64,000 bases of DNA from Microbacterium sp. AB (GCF_032878875.1 NZ_CP118157.1:3100001-3164000), one strand, 5' to 3'. Shown: positions 45,357 through 54,691, counted from the first letter of the stretch. Numbers and translations: made by a program. Notes: generated from the sequence alone by a model not told the origin.

Positions 45357-46900
45357 AGCGGCTCCGCGAGGGGCCCGGCCGACACGTCGCCGCGCAGTCG
45401 CTTGACGACGAGCTCGGCGCTGATGAGACACATCGGCAGGCCGATCCCGGGGACGGTCGTCGCTCCCGCGTACAGCAGCCCCCTCACACGCGAGGAGGCG
45501 TTGGAGCCGCGCAGGAAGGCGCTCTGCCTCAGCGTGTGCGCAGGCCCCAGCGCGCCGCCGCGCCACGCGCCGTAGTCCCGCTCGAAGTCGGCCGGCCCGA
45601 TGCTGCGGCGCACGACGACGCGCTCGCGGAGATCGGGGATCCCCGCCCACCCCGCGATCTGGTGGATCGCGGCGTCCACCGTGCTCTCCACGGCCGGATC
45701 CCCCGCACCGTCGACGCCTCCGGCCCCGATGCCGGGATCCGCCGGGACGGGCACCAGCACGAAGAGGTTCTCGTGACCCTCGGGGGCGACGTCGTCGGTC
45801 GCGCTCGGCCGGCAGACGTACAGGGAGGCGGGATCGGGGATGCGCTTGTCGGCGCCGTAGATCGCGTCGAAGCCGCGCTCCCAGTCGCGCGCGAAGAAGA
45901 GCGTGTGGTGCGCGAGCTCGGGCAGCTCGCCGCGCACGCCGAGCAGAGCGAGCACGGCGCCGGGCCCCGGGTCGCGCCTGTCCCACCACGTCGCGCCGTG
46001 ACTGCGGTGCGCCGACGCGAGCAGGCGGTTCTCCGTGACGTCCAGGTCTGCGCTCGACACGACGACGTCCGCCTCGACGTGCTCCGTGCCGCCGCCGGGG
46101 ATCTCCACGTCCACGCCCGTCGCCGCTCCGTCCGCCACGGTGATCCGACGAACGCGGCGCCCCGTCCGCAGCCGGGCGCCGCGGCGCTCCGCGAGCGCGG
46201 CGATCGCGTCGATCACGGCGCCGAATCCCCCGCGCGGGTAGAGGACGCCCTGACCCACGTCGAGGTGGCTCATGAGGTGGTACATGCTGGGCGCCGCGGC
46301 GGGCGACGTTCCGAGGAACACGGCCGGGTAGCCGAGGATCTGCTGCAGGCGGGGGTCGTCGGAGTGCCTGCGGATGAAGCGGTCGAGCGGCTCGCCCAGC
46401 AGTCGTGCGAGCCGGGGCAGCCGGCGCAGGGTGTCGGCGCCGAGCAGAGGGCGGAACGACGCGAAGGTGCTGTAGAGGAACCTGTCGGTCGCGAGGCCGT
46501 ACGTCTCCTCGGCCGAGGCGAGATACGCGTCGAGCCGCGGAGCGGACGCGGGGTCGAGCGTGACGAGCGCGTCCCGGGCGTTCTCGTCGGGGAGGTCGAA
46601 CGGCGCCTCGCCGCCCTCGAAGTACACGCGGTAGGCCGGGTCGAGGCGCACGAGGTCCAGCTGCTCCGCCGCCGACGTCCCGAGCAGCCGGAAGAAGTGG
46701 TCGAAGACCTCGGGCATCAGGTACCACGACGGGCCCGTGTCGAAGACGAAACCGTCCTTCCGCCAGCGTCCCGCACGTCCTCCGAGCTCGTCGCGCGCCT
46801 CGAAGAGCGTGACGTCGGCGCCGTCGCCCGCCAGGAGCGCGGCGGTCGCGAGCCCCGAGATGCCCCCGCCGACCACGACGACGCGCCGCCCGCCGGTCAT
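45353..46900 (-). CDS. crtI: Phytoene desaturase
   Basis: 515 aa. FAD-binding GGGISGLATAALLAGDGADV at the N-terminus, GRAGRW, DTGPSWYLMP, and the C-terminal signature LYAGATTVPGIGLPMCL typical of CrtI. It desaturates phytoene stepwise to lycopene. ATGA coupling to crtB and GTGA coupling to crtYe show that the operon is translated as a block. Confidence 0.95.
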   Translation of the reverse strand: MTGGRRVVVVGGGISGLATAALLAGDGADVTLFEARDELGGRAGRWRKDGFVFDTGPSWYLMPEVFDHFFRLLGTSAAEQLDLVRLDPAYRVYFEGGEAPFDLPDENARDALVTLDPASAPRLDAYLASAEETYGLATDRFLYSTFASFRPLLGADTLRRLPRLARLLGEPLDRFIRRHSDDPRLQQILGYPAVFLGTSPAAAPSMYHLMSHLDVGQGVLYPRGGFGAVIDAIAALAERRGARLRTGRRVRRITVADGAATGVDVEIPGGGTEHVEADVVVSSADLDVTENRLLASAHRSHGATWWDRRDPGPGAVLALLGVRGELPELAHHTLFFARDWERGFDAIYGADKRIPDPASLYVCRPSATDDVAPEGHENLFVLVPVPADPGIGAGGVDGAGDPAVESTVDAAIHQIAGWAGIPDLRERVVVRRSIGPADFERDYGAWRGGALGPAHTLRQSAFLRGSNASSRVRGLLYAGATTVPGIGLPMCLISAELVVKRLRGDVSAGPLAEPL

Positions 46901-47772
46901 GCGCGCCCCGCCGCCGGCCGCCCCGCCACGGCGGCCGCGAGCACCCGGAGCTTGACCGCACGCGGAACCGAGACGCGGCGCCTCGTCAGCTCCGCCGCCG
47001 GCGTCACGCGCAGTTCCTCGTTCAGCCGCCCGAACAGGCCCGCGGCGGCCGCGGTCGCCCGCCGCGAGGCGGGTGGCAGCCTCGTGAGGGCCGAACGCGC
47101 GACGGCGAGATCGTCGTCGACCTCCGCGACGATCCCGAGCTTGTCGTCCTCCGAGAACGCCAGCGGATCGATGCCGGGGAAGTACGAGCGGCCGAGACGC
47201 CGGTGGTCGTCCGCGAGGTCGCGGAGGAAGTTGACCTTCTGGAACGCCGCGCCCAGCCGGCGGGCGCCCTCCTCCAAGCCGTCGTCGATCGCCATGCCCC
47301 GGCCCTCCTGCGCGAAGGCGCGGAGGCACATCGACCCGACGACCTCCGCCGACCCGTGGACGTAGGCGCGGTACGCGGCCTCGTCGAGCGCGACGAAGCC
47401 GTCGGCGTCCATCCGCATGGACGAGAAGAACGGCCGCAGGAGGTCCGCCGCGATGCCCGTCTGCCTCGACGTCGCCGCGAACGCGTGGACGACGAGGTTC
47501 GCGCTGAAGCCGCGTGCCATCGCGGCCAGCGTCTCGGCCTCCAGCGCGTCGAGGAGGGAGCGCCTCTCGGCGCCGGCGACGCCGGCCTCCGCGGCCGGCC
47601 CGTCGACGATCTCGTCCGCGACGCGGACGAGGGCGTAGACGTCGGCGATGTGCCCGCGCACACGGCGGGGCAGGAGGCGGCTGGCGAGCCCGAAGGATGT
47701 CGAGTAGGCGCGGATGACGCGAGCCGACGCGAGCCTCGCCGTGCGCGTGTAGAGATCGAGACCGGAGGTCAT
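46897..47772 (-). CDS. crtB: Phytoene synthase
   Basis: 291 aa. It condenses two geranylgeranyl diphosphates to phytoene. Motifs: YSTSFGLASRLLP, the first Asp-rich ALVRVADEIVDG, and the second QKVNFLRDLADDHRRLGRSYFP. It overlaps the crtI start by four bases. Confidence 0.95.
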   Translation of the reverse strand: MTSGLDLYTRTARLASARVIRAYSTSFGLASRLLPRRVRGHIADVYALVRVADEIVDGPAAEAGVAGAERRSLLDALEAETLAAMARGFSANLVVHAFAATSRQTGIAADLLRPFFSSMRMDADGFVALDEAAYRAYVHGSAEVVGSMCLRAFAQEGRGMAIDDGLEEGARRLGAAFQKVNFLRDLADDHRRLGRSYFPGIDPLAFSEDDKLGIVAEVDDDLAVARSALTRLPPASRRATAAAAGLFGRLNEELRVTPAAELTRRRVSVPRAVKLRVLAAAVAGRPAAGRA

Positions 47773-48818
47773 CCGTCGCGCTCCGCGATGCGATGGGCGA
47801 GCGCGACGAGCTCTCGTCGGAGGGGAGCGGGAAGCGACGCGTCCTCGATGTCGCGGCAGGCCTGCCCGCGGTGCTCGTCGATGAGACGCTCGATCTCCTC
47901 GGCCGCTCCGCACGCGAGGAGCGCGTCACGCAGCCGGGCGGCGTCGTCGGCCTCGAGCGAGCGGCGCCCGAAGAGGTGCCGTACGCGCCTCCAGGCCGGC
48001 TGCTCCTCCGCGAAGGCGATGAGAAGCGTCCGCTTGCCCTCGCGCAGGTCGCCGAGGACGCTCTTCCCGGTGCGCTCCTCCGCGCCGAAGACGCCCAGGA
48101 CGTCGTCGCGCAGCTGGTAGAGGAAGCCGAGCTGCGTCCCGACGCGGTGCAGGGCCCCGTCGACGTCCGGCCCCGCCTCCGCGATCGCCGCGGCTGCGCG
48201 CAACGGCGCGGCGAAGGAGTAGCTCGCCGTCTTCTGCTCCATCATGCGCACGATGTCGGCCGCGGATGCGGGGATCGCGCCGAGCCCGAAGCCCACGTCG
48301 GCGTGCTCGCCGGCCGCCGTGACGAAGAGGCTGTCGTCGACGATCTCGTGGACCGCGCGGCGCGCCGGCGTCTCCAGTCGCGCGACGAGCGCGTGGACGG
48401 CGCTGATGAGGACGTCGCCGGCGAGAAGGCCCGAGGCCTCGCCCCATGCGCTCGCCGCAGCGCCTCCCAGCCCGTCGTCGAGCGCATCGGCGGCGAACCC
48501 TCCCGCGAGGTTCGGCCGGCCGCGCCGGACGAGGTCGCCGTCGAGCACGTCGTCGTGGAGGAGCAGAGCCGTGTGCAGCAGCTCGAAGGCCGCCGCCGCC
48601 GTCAGCGCCGAGACGCGATCTCCGCCGCCGAGCGCGTCGTGTGCGGCGAGCAGAAGCCTCGGACGGAGCCGCTTCCCGCCGAGGGATGCCTCCGCGGCCC
48701 GCCGCCAGAGCGCCGCGTACGACGGGGCGAGCCGGTCCGCACGCGCGATCCGCTCGGCGAAGAACGCGTCGATCACGTCGTCGACGGCCCCGGGCGCCGT
48801 CGTCTCGTTCATCGTCAT
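47769..48818 (-). CDS. crtE: Geranylgeranyl diphosphate synthase
   Basis: 349 aa from the ATG at 48818. Polyprenyl synthase motifs GGKRLRPRLLLAAHDA, the first Asp-rich LLHDDVLDGD, GRPNLAGGFA, and the second QLRDDVLGVFG. It makes the C20 precursor of the carotenoids; its product also acts as the effector of CrtR-type repressors in corynebacteria. ATGA coupling on both sides. Confidence 0.94.
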   Translation of the reverse strand: MTMNETTAPGAVDDVIDAFFAERIARADRLAPSYAALWRRAAEASLGGKRLRPRLLLAAHDALGGGDRVSALTAAAAFELLHTALLLHDDVLDGDLVRRGRPNLAGGFAADALDDGLGGAAASAWGEASGLLAGDVLISAVHALVARLETPARRAVHEIVDDSLFVTAAGEHADVGFGLGAIPASAADIVRMMEQKTASYSFAAPLRAAAAIAEAGPDVDGALHRVGTQLGFLYQLRDDVLGVFGAEERTGKSVLGDLREGKRTLLIAFAEEQPAWRRVRHLFGRRSLEADDAARLRDALLACGAAEEIERLIDEHRGQACRDIEDASLPAPLRRELVALAHRIAERDG

Positions 48819-49384
48819 GTCGCCGCCGCCCGCCATGCCGCCGCCGAGATGCCGCCGTCCTCGGCCCGGGAGAGCTCCCGCGCCTGCAGCACGAGCCAGG
48901 GGCTGAACGCCCACGGCGCGGCCGTCAGCGCCGCCGCGAGCTCCGCGGGCTCCAGCCACCGCGCGTCCATCGCCTCGTCCGGATCGAGCACCGGCTCGCG
49001 CTCGGCGACCGCGACGTAGACGGGGCAGATCTCGTTCTCGACGACTCCCGAGGCGTCGACCTCGCGATAGCGGAAGTCGGGGAGGACGAGCCGCAGATCG
49101 CGAAGGGAGAGGCCGAGCTCCTGGACGGCGCGGCGCCGCACGGCGTCGGGGACGGGCTCGAACGGCTGGGGATGGCCGCAGAAGGCGTTCGTCCAGGTTC
49201 CCGGCCACGCGCGCTTCGAGAGCGCACGACGGGTGAGGAGGACGCGGCCCCGGTCATCGAGCACATGACAGGAGAACGCGAGGTGGAGCGGCGTCGCCGC
49301 GTGGTGCACATCCGCCTTGGGAGCGGCGCCCGTCGGCGCGCCCCGCTCGTCGAGGAGCACGACGCGCTCCGCAGTCCGGTCCAT
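48815..49384 (-). CDS. idi: Isopentenyl-diphosphate delta-isomerase, type 1
   Basis: 189 aa. Nudix-fold type 1 enzyme: the active Cys in WTNAFCGHPQP, HLAFSCHVLD, and VVENEICPVYVA with the catalytic Glu pair. It interconverts IPP and DMAPP. It is the first gene of the crt operon; GGGGGGAAGAG lies just upstream of the ATG, and an AT-rich operator/promoter region follows. Confidence 0.94.
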   Translation of the reverse strand: MDRTAERVVLLDERGAPTGAAPKADVHHAATPLHLAFSCHVLDDRGRVLLTRRALSKRAWPGTWTNAFCGHPQPFEPVPDAVRRRAVQELGLSLRDLRLVLPDFRYREVDASGVVENEICPVYVAVAEREPVLDPDEAMDARWLEPAELAAALTAAPWAFSPWLVLQARELSRAEDGGISAAAWRAAAT

Positions 49385-49398
49385 CTCTTCCCCCCGAA

Positions 49399-49428
49399 TA
49401 GTTAACTAAACTAGCTACCAACATAGTT
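49399..49428. promoter_or_regulatory. Candidate CrtR operators in the crt/marR divergent region
   Basis: An AT-rich patch in GC-rich DNA holds TAGTTAACTA (49399-49408, perfect palindrome) and AACTA-N10-TAGTT (49409-49428). Both are dyads of TAGTT, as expected for MarR-family sites that overlap divergent promoters. Confidence 0.6.
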
Positions 49429-49445
49429 GATTTCCAGTGAGAGAG

Positions 49446-49451
49446 TATGCT
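49446..49451 (+). promoter_or_regulatory. -10 box (TATGCT) of the MarR gene, leaderless
   Basis: TATGCT ends 6 nt before the GTG at 49458, supporting that start over an upstream in-frame GTG at 49437 that would lie at the edge of the operator. Confidence 0.55.
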
Positions 49452-49457
49452 CACGCT

Positions 49458-50030
49458 GTGGGACAGGAGAAACCGGTGCTTGCGGAGGAGCAGTTCTCGA
49501 TGCTCGACCCTCGGATCCTCGACCCCGACGGGGACCTCGTCCGGCGCGCCCACCTGTCCGACGACGAGCTCGCGCAGGTGGTGCAGGTGCTGGAGTCGAT
49601 GCGCCGCTGGCGCGAGACGGAGCGCACCATGAGCGAGGCGTCGCGGCGGTACATGAAGCTCGGCGACACGGACATGCGCGCCCTGCGATACCTCATCGCG
49701 GCGCGAAGCCATGGCGCGATCGTCACCCCCAGCTCGATCGCGGCGCACCTCGGCATCTCGACGGCCTCCACGACGAAGCTGCTCGACCGTCTCGCGGCGG
49801 GTCGCCACATCCGCCGGCTCCCGCACCCGACGGATCGGCGCAGCCTCGCGATCGAGGTCACGGAGGAGACGCGCGTCTCGGCTCGCGCGAGCGTGGGCCG
49901 GACCCACGCCCGCCGATTCGACGTCGCCGCAGGTCTGAGCGCCGTGGAGCGCGAGACCGTCATCCGGTTCTTCGAGACCCTCGTCGCCACGGCTCCCCGG
50001 CCGCTCGATGAGGAGCCGTCGGCCCTCTGA
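49458..50030 (+). CDS. crtR: MarR family regulator of the carotenoid operon (CrtR-like)
   Basis: 190 aa. MarR winged helix: GDTDMRALRYLI, SSIAAHLGISTASTTKLLDRLAA, and the wing RRLPHPTDRRSLAIEVT. The N-terminal arm is longer than in minimal MarR proteins. It is divergent from idi-crtEBIYeYfEb, the arrangement of CrtR in corynebacteria and other actinobacteria, where it represses the operon until geranylgeranyl diphosphate builds up. The same role is inferred here. Confidence 0.85.
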   Translation: MGQEKPVLAEEQFSMLDPRILDPDGDLVRRAHLSDDELAQVVQVLESMRRWRETERTMSEASRRYMKLGDTDMRALRYLIAARSHGAIVTPSSIAAHLGISTASTTKLLDRLAAGRHIRRLPHPTDRRSLAIEVTEETRVSARASVGRTHARRFDVAAGLSAVERETVIRFFETLVATAPRPLDEEPSAL

Positions 50031-50069
50031 CCGGCACCGGGTCGTCGACATCCGCGTGGCCGGCTCCCG

Positions 50070-50507
50070 TCAGTACTGCTGCACGCCGTGGCGGTCGGGC
50101 TCCGGGCCGCGAAGGAAGGAGCGTCCCGACACCGTCGTCGGCTCGATCCTCACGTAGGTGCGCTTCATCGTCGGGATCCACGGCCGCAGCGGCAAGGCGT
50201 CCGCCGCCTCGATCTCGGCGGAGCTCGAGAGCGCCCGCGCACGGCCGCGGACGACCACGCTCCACGCGTCGACACCGGTGTGGTCGTCGACCTCGAACAG
50301 CACCTCGTCGTCGACGGTGAGCTCGACGAGCTTGCTGCCCTCCGCCGTCCGGAACACGATCTCGTCCCCGTCGAGGACGTAGTTCACGGGGAAGACGTCG
50401 ACGGTGTCCCGCACACGCGTCACGATCCGGCCGAGCTCCTGCCCGCCCAGCCGGCGGAAGCACTCCCGGTCGCTCAGATCGACCACCTGATCGTCCACCT
50501 CTCCCAT
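50070..50507 (-). CDS. Pyridoxamine 5'-phosphate oxidase-like flavin-fold protein
   Basis: 145 aa from the ATG at 50507. The split-barrel pattern is clear: ECFRRLGGQELGRIVTRVRD, VFPVNYVLDGDEIVFRTAEGSKL, VLFEVDDHTGVDAWSVVVRGRA. Such proteins bind FMN or F420 and reduce varied substrates; the specific reaction is unknown. It is a single gene convergent with the MarR gene; a CAGGAT hexamer 6 nt before the ATG suggests another leaderless start. Confidence 0.85.
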   Translation of the reverse strand: MGEVDDQVVDLSDRECFRRLGGQELGRIVTRVRDTVDVFPVNYVLDGDEIVFRTAEGSKLVELTVDDEVLFEVDDHTGVDAWSVVVRGRARALSSSAEIEAADALPLRPWIPTMKRTYVRIEPTTVSGRSFLRGPEPDRHGVQQY

Positions 50508-50559
50508 CCTCCCATCCTGTCGGAATGCCCGCCCCGCCGACAGGGGGCGACGATCCGGG

Positions 50560-52620
50560 TCAGCGACGCGGCCGAGGCTCCCTCTTCGGAGCCCGGCCGC
50601 TGGCCGCGAGGGCCGCGTGGTATGCAGCCGCCTCGTCCTGCCGCTCCTGCTCGTCGCCGGAGGCCACGGGCGCGCGCACGTGCTCGGGCGCGAAGCCGAA
50701 GGCGTCGACGAGGTCCTGCGCATGCGGACGCAGCCGCACGCAGAGGCGATCGATGTAGCGTGAGACGGCGGCGGCTCGCTGCGTGGAGAGACGCCCGTTC
50801 AGCAGGTACCACGCGAGGTGCTCCTCGACGAGGCCGAGGCCGAACAGGTCGCGCAGCCACGTGAGCACCCGCCTCGTGCCGGCGTCGTCCACGCGCGCGA
50901 GCGCATCCGTGAACGCCTCCCACTGCAGCAGCTCGCCGTGGGCGCGCGCGGCCTCGAGCAGCTCGACCTGGTTCTCGTTGAAGAGCCCGTCGGCCTCCTC
51001 GGGCGAGAGCTTCGCCGCGGGCCGCAGACGTGCGGCGACGTCGGCGACCATCCGCTGCACGCGATCGGTCAGCAGCTGGTGCTGGTCGTCGGCGCGCAGA
51101 CCGTGCTCGACCGAGCGCGCCGTGGAGCCGAGGTCGGCGACCGTCTGCCCGAGACGGCGCAGGCCCGCTCCGTGGAAGAGCTTGCCCGCCGTCTCGCCCA
51201 CGGCGAAGGCCGCGAGCGCACGGGCGTCCTTGCCCTTGAACTGCGCGGCGTAGTCGCCGAGGAGGCGCTTGCCGACCAGCTGCAGGAGGACGTTGTTGTC
51301 GCCCTCGAAGGTGACGTACACGTCGAGATCCTGGTGCAGCGTGACGAGACGGTTCTCTGCGAGGTAGCCCGCCCCGCCGCACGCCTCCCGGCTCTCCTGG
51401 ACGGTCCGGAGCGCGTGCCAGGTGGACAGCGGCTTCAGGGCCGCGGCGAGCGTCTCGAGATCCTGCCGGCTCTCGTCGGTGTCGGCGGTGCCGCCGAAGA
51501 CGCCGTCGAACTTCACGAGCAGCTCGTCGTGGGCGAATGCCTGCGCGTACGTCGTGGCCAGCAGGGGCAGCAGGCGGCGCCTGTGCTTGCCGTAGTCGAG
51601 CAGGACGGTCTCGCCGGCGCCGGCTCCTCCGAACTGCCGGCGCTGATTGCCGTAGGTGACGGCGATCTTCAGCGCGAGGCCGGATGCCCAGGTGGCCGCG
51701 CCGTCGAGCGAGACACGGCCCTGCACGAGGGCCCCCAGCATCGTGAAGAAGCGGCGGCCGGGGCTCGCGATCGGGCTCGTGTAGGCGCCGTCGGGGGCGA
51801 TGTCGCCGTAGCGGTTGAGGAGGTTCTCGCGCGGGACCCGCACATGGTCGAAGTGCAGACGGCCGTTGTCGACGCCGTTGAGGCCGCCCTTGATGCCGTC
51901 GTCCTCTCCGCCCACCCCCGGCAGGAACAGGCCGTTCTCGTCTCGGACCGGCACGAAGAAGCAGTGCACGCCGTAGTTCACGCCGTTCGAGACGAGCTGC
52001 GCGAACACCGTCGCGGCCGTCGCGTGCACGGCTGCGTTGCCGAGGTAGTCCTTCCAGGCGCCGCGGAACGGCGTGTGGATGACGAACTCCTCCGTCTCGG
52101 CGTCGTACGTCGCCGTCGTGCCGATCGCCTGGACGTCCGACCCGTGACCGGTCTCCGTCATCGCGAACGCGCCGGGGATCCTCATGTCCATGATGTCGCG
52201 CAGCCACCGGTCGTGATGCGTCTTCGTGCCCAGCTGCAGCACGGCGCTGCCGAACAGCCCCCACTGGACGCCCGACTTGATCTGCAGGCTCGGATCGGCG
52301 AGCACGAGCTCCTCGAAGCCGGCCAGGTTGCCGCCGCTGGTGCCCTTGCCGCCGTATTCCACCGGGTACCCACGCCCTCCCGCACCGGCCTCGGCGAGCA
52401 GGCGGGTCTGATCGAGCACGCGCTCGCGGTGCGCATGGTGGCTCAGGCCGTCGATGCGCCAGAACGCGGGATCCTTGATCATGTCCCGCGCCTCGAGGCG
52501 CACGTCGCCCCAGGTGCCGAGCAGCAGCCGGGTGACGGCGGGGATGTCGATGCGGATGTCCTCTGCGACGGCGGATGCGTCCGAGACGGACGGGACGGGG
52601 CGAACGACGGTGTCGGCCAT
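50560..52620 (-). CDS. Acyl-CoA oxidase/dehydrogenase family protein
   Basis: 686 aa from the ATG at 52620 (AGGAGAGG upstream). Length and domains match acyl-CoA oxidases rather than the 380-aa dehydrogenases: N-terminal helical domain, middle beta domain with FAMTETGHGSDVQAIGTTA, the FAD segment, and ESREACGGAGYLAENRLVTLHQD with the Glu region of the active site, then a C-terminal helical ACOX domain. It introduces the double bond in fatty acyl-CoA. It is transcribed alone, with an 8-bp inverted repeat at 52680-52711 upstream. Confidence 0.9.
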   Translation of the reverse strand: MADTVVRPVPSVSDASAVAEDIRIDIPAVTRLLLGTWGDVRLEARDMIKDPAFWRIDGLSHHAHRERVLDQTRLLAEAGAGGRGYPVEYGGKGTSGGNLAGFEELVLADPSLQIKSGVQWGLFGSAVLQLGTKTHHDRWLRDIMDMRIPGAFAMTETGHGSDVQAIGTTATYDAETEEFVIHTPFRGAWKDYLGNAAVHATAATVFAQLVSNGVNYGVHCFFVPVRDENGLFLPGVGGEDDGIKGGLNGVDNGRLHFDHVRVPRENLLNRYGDIAPDGAYTSPIASPGRRFFTMLGALVQGRVSLDGAATWASGLALKIAVTYGNQRRQFGGAGAGETVLLDYGKHRRRLLPLLATTYAQAFAHDELLVKFDGVFGGTADTDESRQDLETLAAALKPLSTWHALRTVQESREACGGAGYLAENRLVTLHQDLDVYVTFEGDNNVLLQLVGKRLLGDYAAQFKGKDARALAAFAVGETAGKLFHGAGLRRLGQTVADLGSTARSVEHGLRADDQHQLLTDRVQRMVADVAARLRPAAKLSPEEADGLFNENQVELLEAARAHGELLQWEAFTDALARVDDAGTRRVLTWLRDLFGLGLVEEHLAWYLLNGRLSTQRAAAVSRYIDRLCVRLRPHAQDLVDAFGFAPEHVRAPVASGDEQERQDEAAAYHAALAASGRAPKREPRPRR

Positions 52621-52679
52621 GAGCACACCTCTCCTGCGGGGTGGTGAAGGTCCTGCGGTATGACGCTCCACGTTAGGTC

Positions 52680-52711
52680 GCCGACAACGCCGAGCGTCAG
52701 AGTTTGTCGGC
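52680..52711. promoter_or_regulatory. 8-bp inverted repeat upstream of the acyl-CoA oxidase gene
   Basis: GCCGACAA (52680-52687) and TTGTCGGC (52704-52711) are exact inverted copies 16 bp apart, in the 94-bp gap upstream of the acyl-CoA oxidase and just after the HTTM stop. It may be an operator for a fatty-acid regulator or a weak terminator stem. Confidence 0.45.
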
Positions 52712-52714
52712 CGC

Positions 52715-53917
52715 TCACAGCACGGCCGGGCTCCGGGGCGTCTCCTCCTTGTCCCTCGCCGACAGTTCGTCCTCCGCGTGGCCGACCGGCTTCTCCTCCG
52801 CGGCAGGCGCGGGCGCCCGCTCCCCGGCGGACGCGGGCGCCGCGCGGGGAGCCGGCCCGGGCCCGGCGCGACGGGCGGACGCGAGGGCGTCCGCGACCGC
52901 GTCGGCGACGGCGCGCCACGTGCGGTCCCGCACGAAGATGAAGTCGATGCCGATCATCGCGAGGGAGAACCACGGCAGGCCCATGAGCACGGCGATGCCG
53001 ATGTGGAAGGACATGATCCCCATGAGCGCGACGATCCGCGTCGGCCGCGTGAGGAGCATGAAGGGGAAGGCGAGCTGGATGATGATCGACCCCCAGGACA
53101 GCAGGGTGACGGCCGGCCCCCATGCCGTGACGAGCTCGCTCAGGACGGGCCAGGTCCCGAAGCGCTCCGTCATGAGGGGGTTGTAGACGGCATAGCCCTC
53201 CGACCACGGTGCTCCCCCGGCCTTGTACAGCGCTCCGGAGACGTAGACGAACGACACCTGGGCGGTGAGGGCCACGAGCGCGAGGTTGTGGAGGAGGCTG
53301 CCGATCTCGCGCGGGAGAAGGGTGCGGTCGCCGCCGAGCCGGCGACGACGTGCGTCGAGAGACCATCGTGCCGCGGGATCGGCGAAGAGCATGAGCAGCA
53401 GCGCGATGCGGTACATGTTGTCGCCCTGGTCGCCGACGGCGTCGTTCATCTCGATGAAGCTGATCCACAGCACGAGATAGACCGGCAGGACGACCTTGAA
53501 GCGCCATCCGATCGTGAACGCCACCGCGAGCGCGAGGAGAAGCAGGTACAGGACGGTGAAGGCGGTGTCGTCGAGACGGACGCTGTCGAACAGGCTGAAG
53601 AGCCAGATCCGGGTGAACGCGCTGACGGGCTCCGCGGCCTCGCCGTTCCAGGCCGAGCCCGAGCCGAACGTGTAGAGACGGCTGGAGAAGTTGGACAGGA
53701 GGAGACCGACGCCCGTGAGCCCGAAGAGGATGCGCGTGACGGCGAGACCGTAGAGCGACTTCTTCGAGTCCAGGAGCCACGCCTCCCCGGCGAGGTTCGC
53801 CCTCCGCAGGAAGCCGAGGAACGTGCGGGCCACGCGGGCGACGAGCGTCGCGACGGCGCGGGGGACGGCGGCGAGCGAGCCCGCGCGGCGCGCGACGGCG
53901 CTCTGCTCGCCGCTCAC
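52715..53917 (-). CDS. HTTM-domain membrane protein (gamma-carboxylase-like)
   Basis: 400 aa from a GTG that overlaps the stop of the DUF5819 gene (GTGA). The HTTM domain (about residues 35-315) has several helices and characteristic segments: LAVTRILFGLTGVGLLL, DQGDNMYRIALLLMLFADP, YVSGALYKAGGAPWSEGYAVY and FPFMLLTRPTRIVAL. HTTM is the membrane domain of vitamin-K-dependent gamma-carboxylases; bacterial homologues are of unknown activity. The C-terminal 70 residues are Pro/Ala/Glu-rich and cytoplasmic. It forms an operon with the DUF5819 gene. Confidence 0.88.
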   Translation of the reverse strand: MSGEQSAVARRAGSLAAVPRAVATLVARVARTFLGFLRRANLAGEAWLLDSKKSLYGLAVTRILFGLTGVGLLLSNFSSRLYTFGSGSAWNGEAAEPVSAFTRIWLFSLFDSVRLDDTAFTVLYLLLLALAVAFTIGWRFKVVLPVYLVLWISFIEMNDAVGDQGDNMYRIALLLMLFADPAARWSLDARRRRLGGDRTLLPREIGSLLHNLALVALTAQVSFVYVSGALYKAGGAPWSEGYAVYNPLMTERFGTWPVLSELVTAWGPAVTLLSWGSIIIQLAFPFMLLTRPTRIVALMGIMSFHIGIAVLMGLPWFSLAMIGIDFIFVRDRTWRAVADAVADALASARRAGPGPAPRAAPASAGERAPAPAAEEKPVGHAEDELSARDKEETPRSPAVL

Positions 53918-54663
53918 CGCGACATCCGCTCGTAGGCGCTGCGGAACACCGCGGCGAAGCTCTCCTGCGACTGCCCGTCCTCGACGACCGGCGCACGCCA
54001 CCCCGTCGGGGAGTACTGGACGCCGGGTCGTTCGGCGTCGGGGTCATGGCGATCGGCGAACGGGACCACGTTCTGGCGCGTCGCCTGGAACTGCACGCGC
54101 TCCACGTCGTCGCCCCAGATGGCGTAGGCGACCTGGGTCGCGTACGCGGTGGCGCGATGCTCCTGCTCGACGTACCCCTGCACGGCGGCCTCGCCGCCGT
54201 AGGAGGCCATCGCCTCGGTCATCCGGCCCTCGCCGTCGTCCTTGAAGTAGTTCAGCTCGGCGACGGCCTGCTGGTCGGCGTCGAGCTCGTCCCACGCGCC
54301 CTTGAACTGGCTCGAGACGTCCACGGCCTGGATGCCGCCGCGCGGGGGGAAGAGGTTGTACCGGATCATCGAGATCTCGACGTCGCTGGCGCTGACCCAC
54401 TCGGTCTCCTCACCGTCGACGAGCGCCCGGACGTCGAACCGGTAGTCGCCGTTGATCGGCTCCGGGGCGAAGACGCTCCACGACTGCCCGAACATCGGCA
54501 GCATGTAGCCGGAGAGCAGCTTCTGCGGCACCACCTCGCGCAACGGCGACGTGGGCGCGATCCAGAGGAACGACGCGAAGACGTGCCATGCCGTGACGGC
54601 GACGGCCACGTACATGACGACGCGGGTGAGCACCCGACGACGCGTGACGGGAATCTCGGACAC
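53914..54663 (-). CDS. DUF5819 family protein
   Basis: 249 aa from the GTG at 54663, set by AGGAGAGG just upstream. One transmembrane helix near the N-terminus (VVMYVAVAVTAWHVFASFLW), then an extracytoplasmic domain with YMLPMFGQSWSVFAPEP and GDYRFDVRALV, the hallmark of the family. It is coupled to the HTTM gene, its usual partner, and may form a complex with it at the membrane. The function is unknown. Confidence 0.82.
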   Translation of the reverse strand: MSEIPVTRRRVLTRVVMYVAVAVTAWHVFASFLWIAPTSPLREVVPQKLLSGYMLPMFGQSWSVFAPEPINGDYRFDVRALVDGEETEWVSASDVEISMIRYNLFPPRGGIQAVDVSSQFKGAWDELDADQQAVAELNYFKDDGEGRMTEAMASYGGEAAVQGYVEQEHRATAYATQVAYAIWGDDVERVQFQATRQNVVPFADRHDPDAERPGVQYSPTGWRAPVVEDGQSQESFAAVFRSAYERMSR

Positions 54664-54691
54664 GGCACCTCTCCTCAGCCGACCGGCGAAT

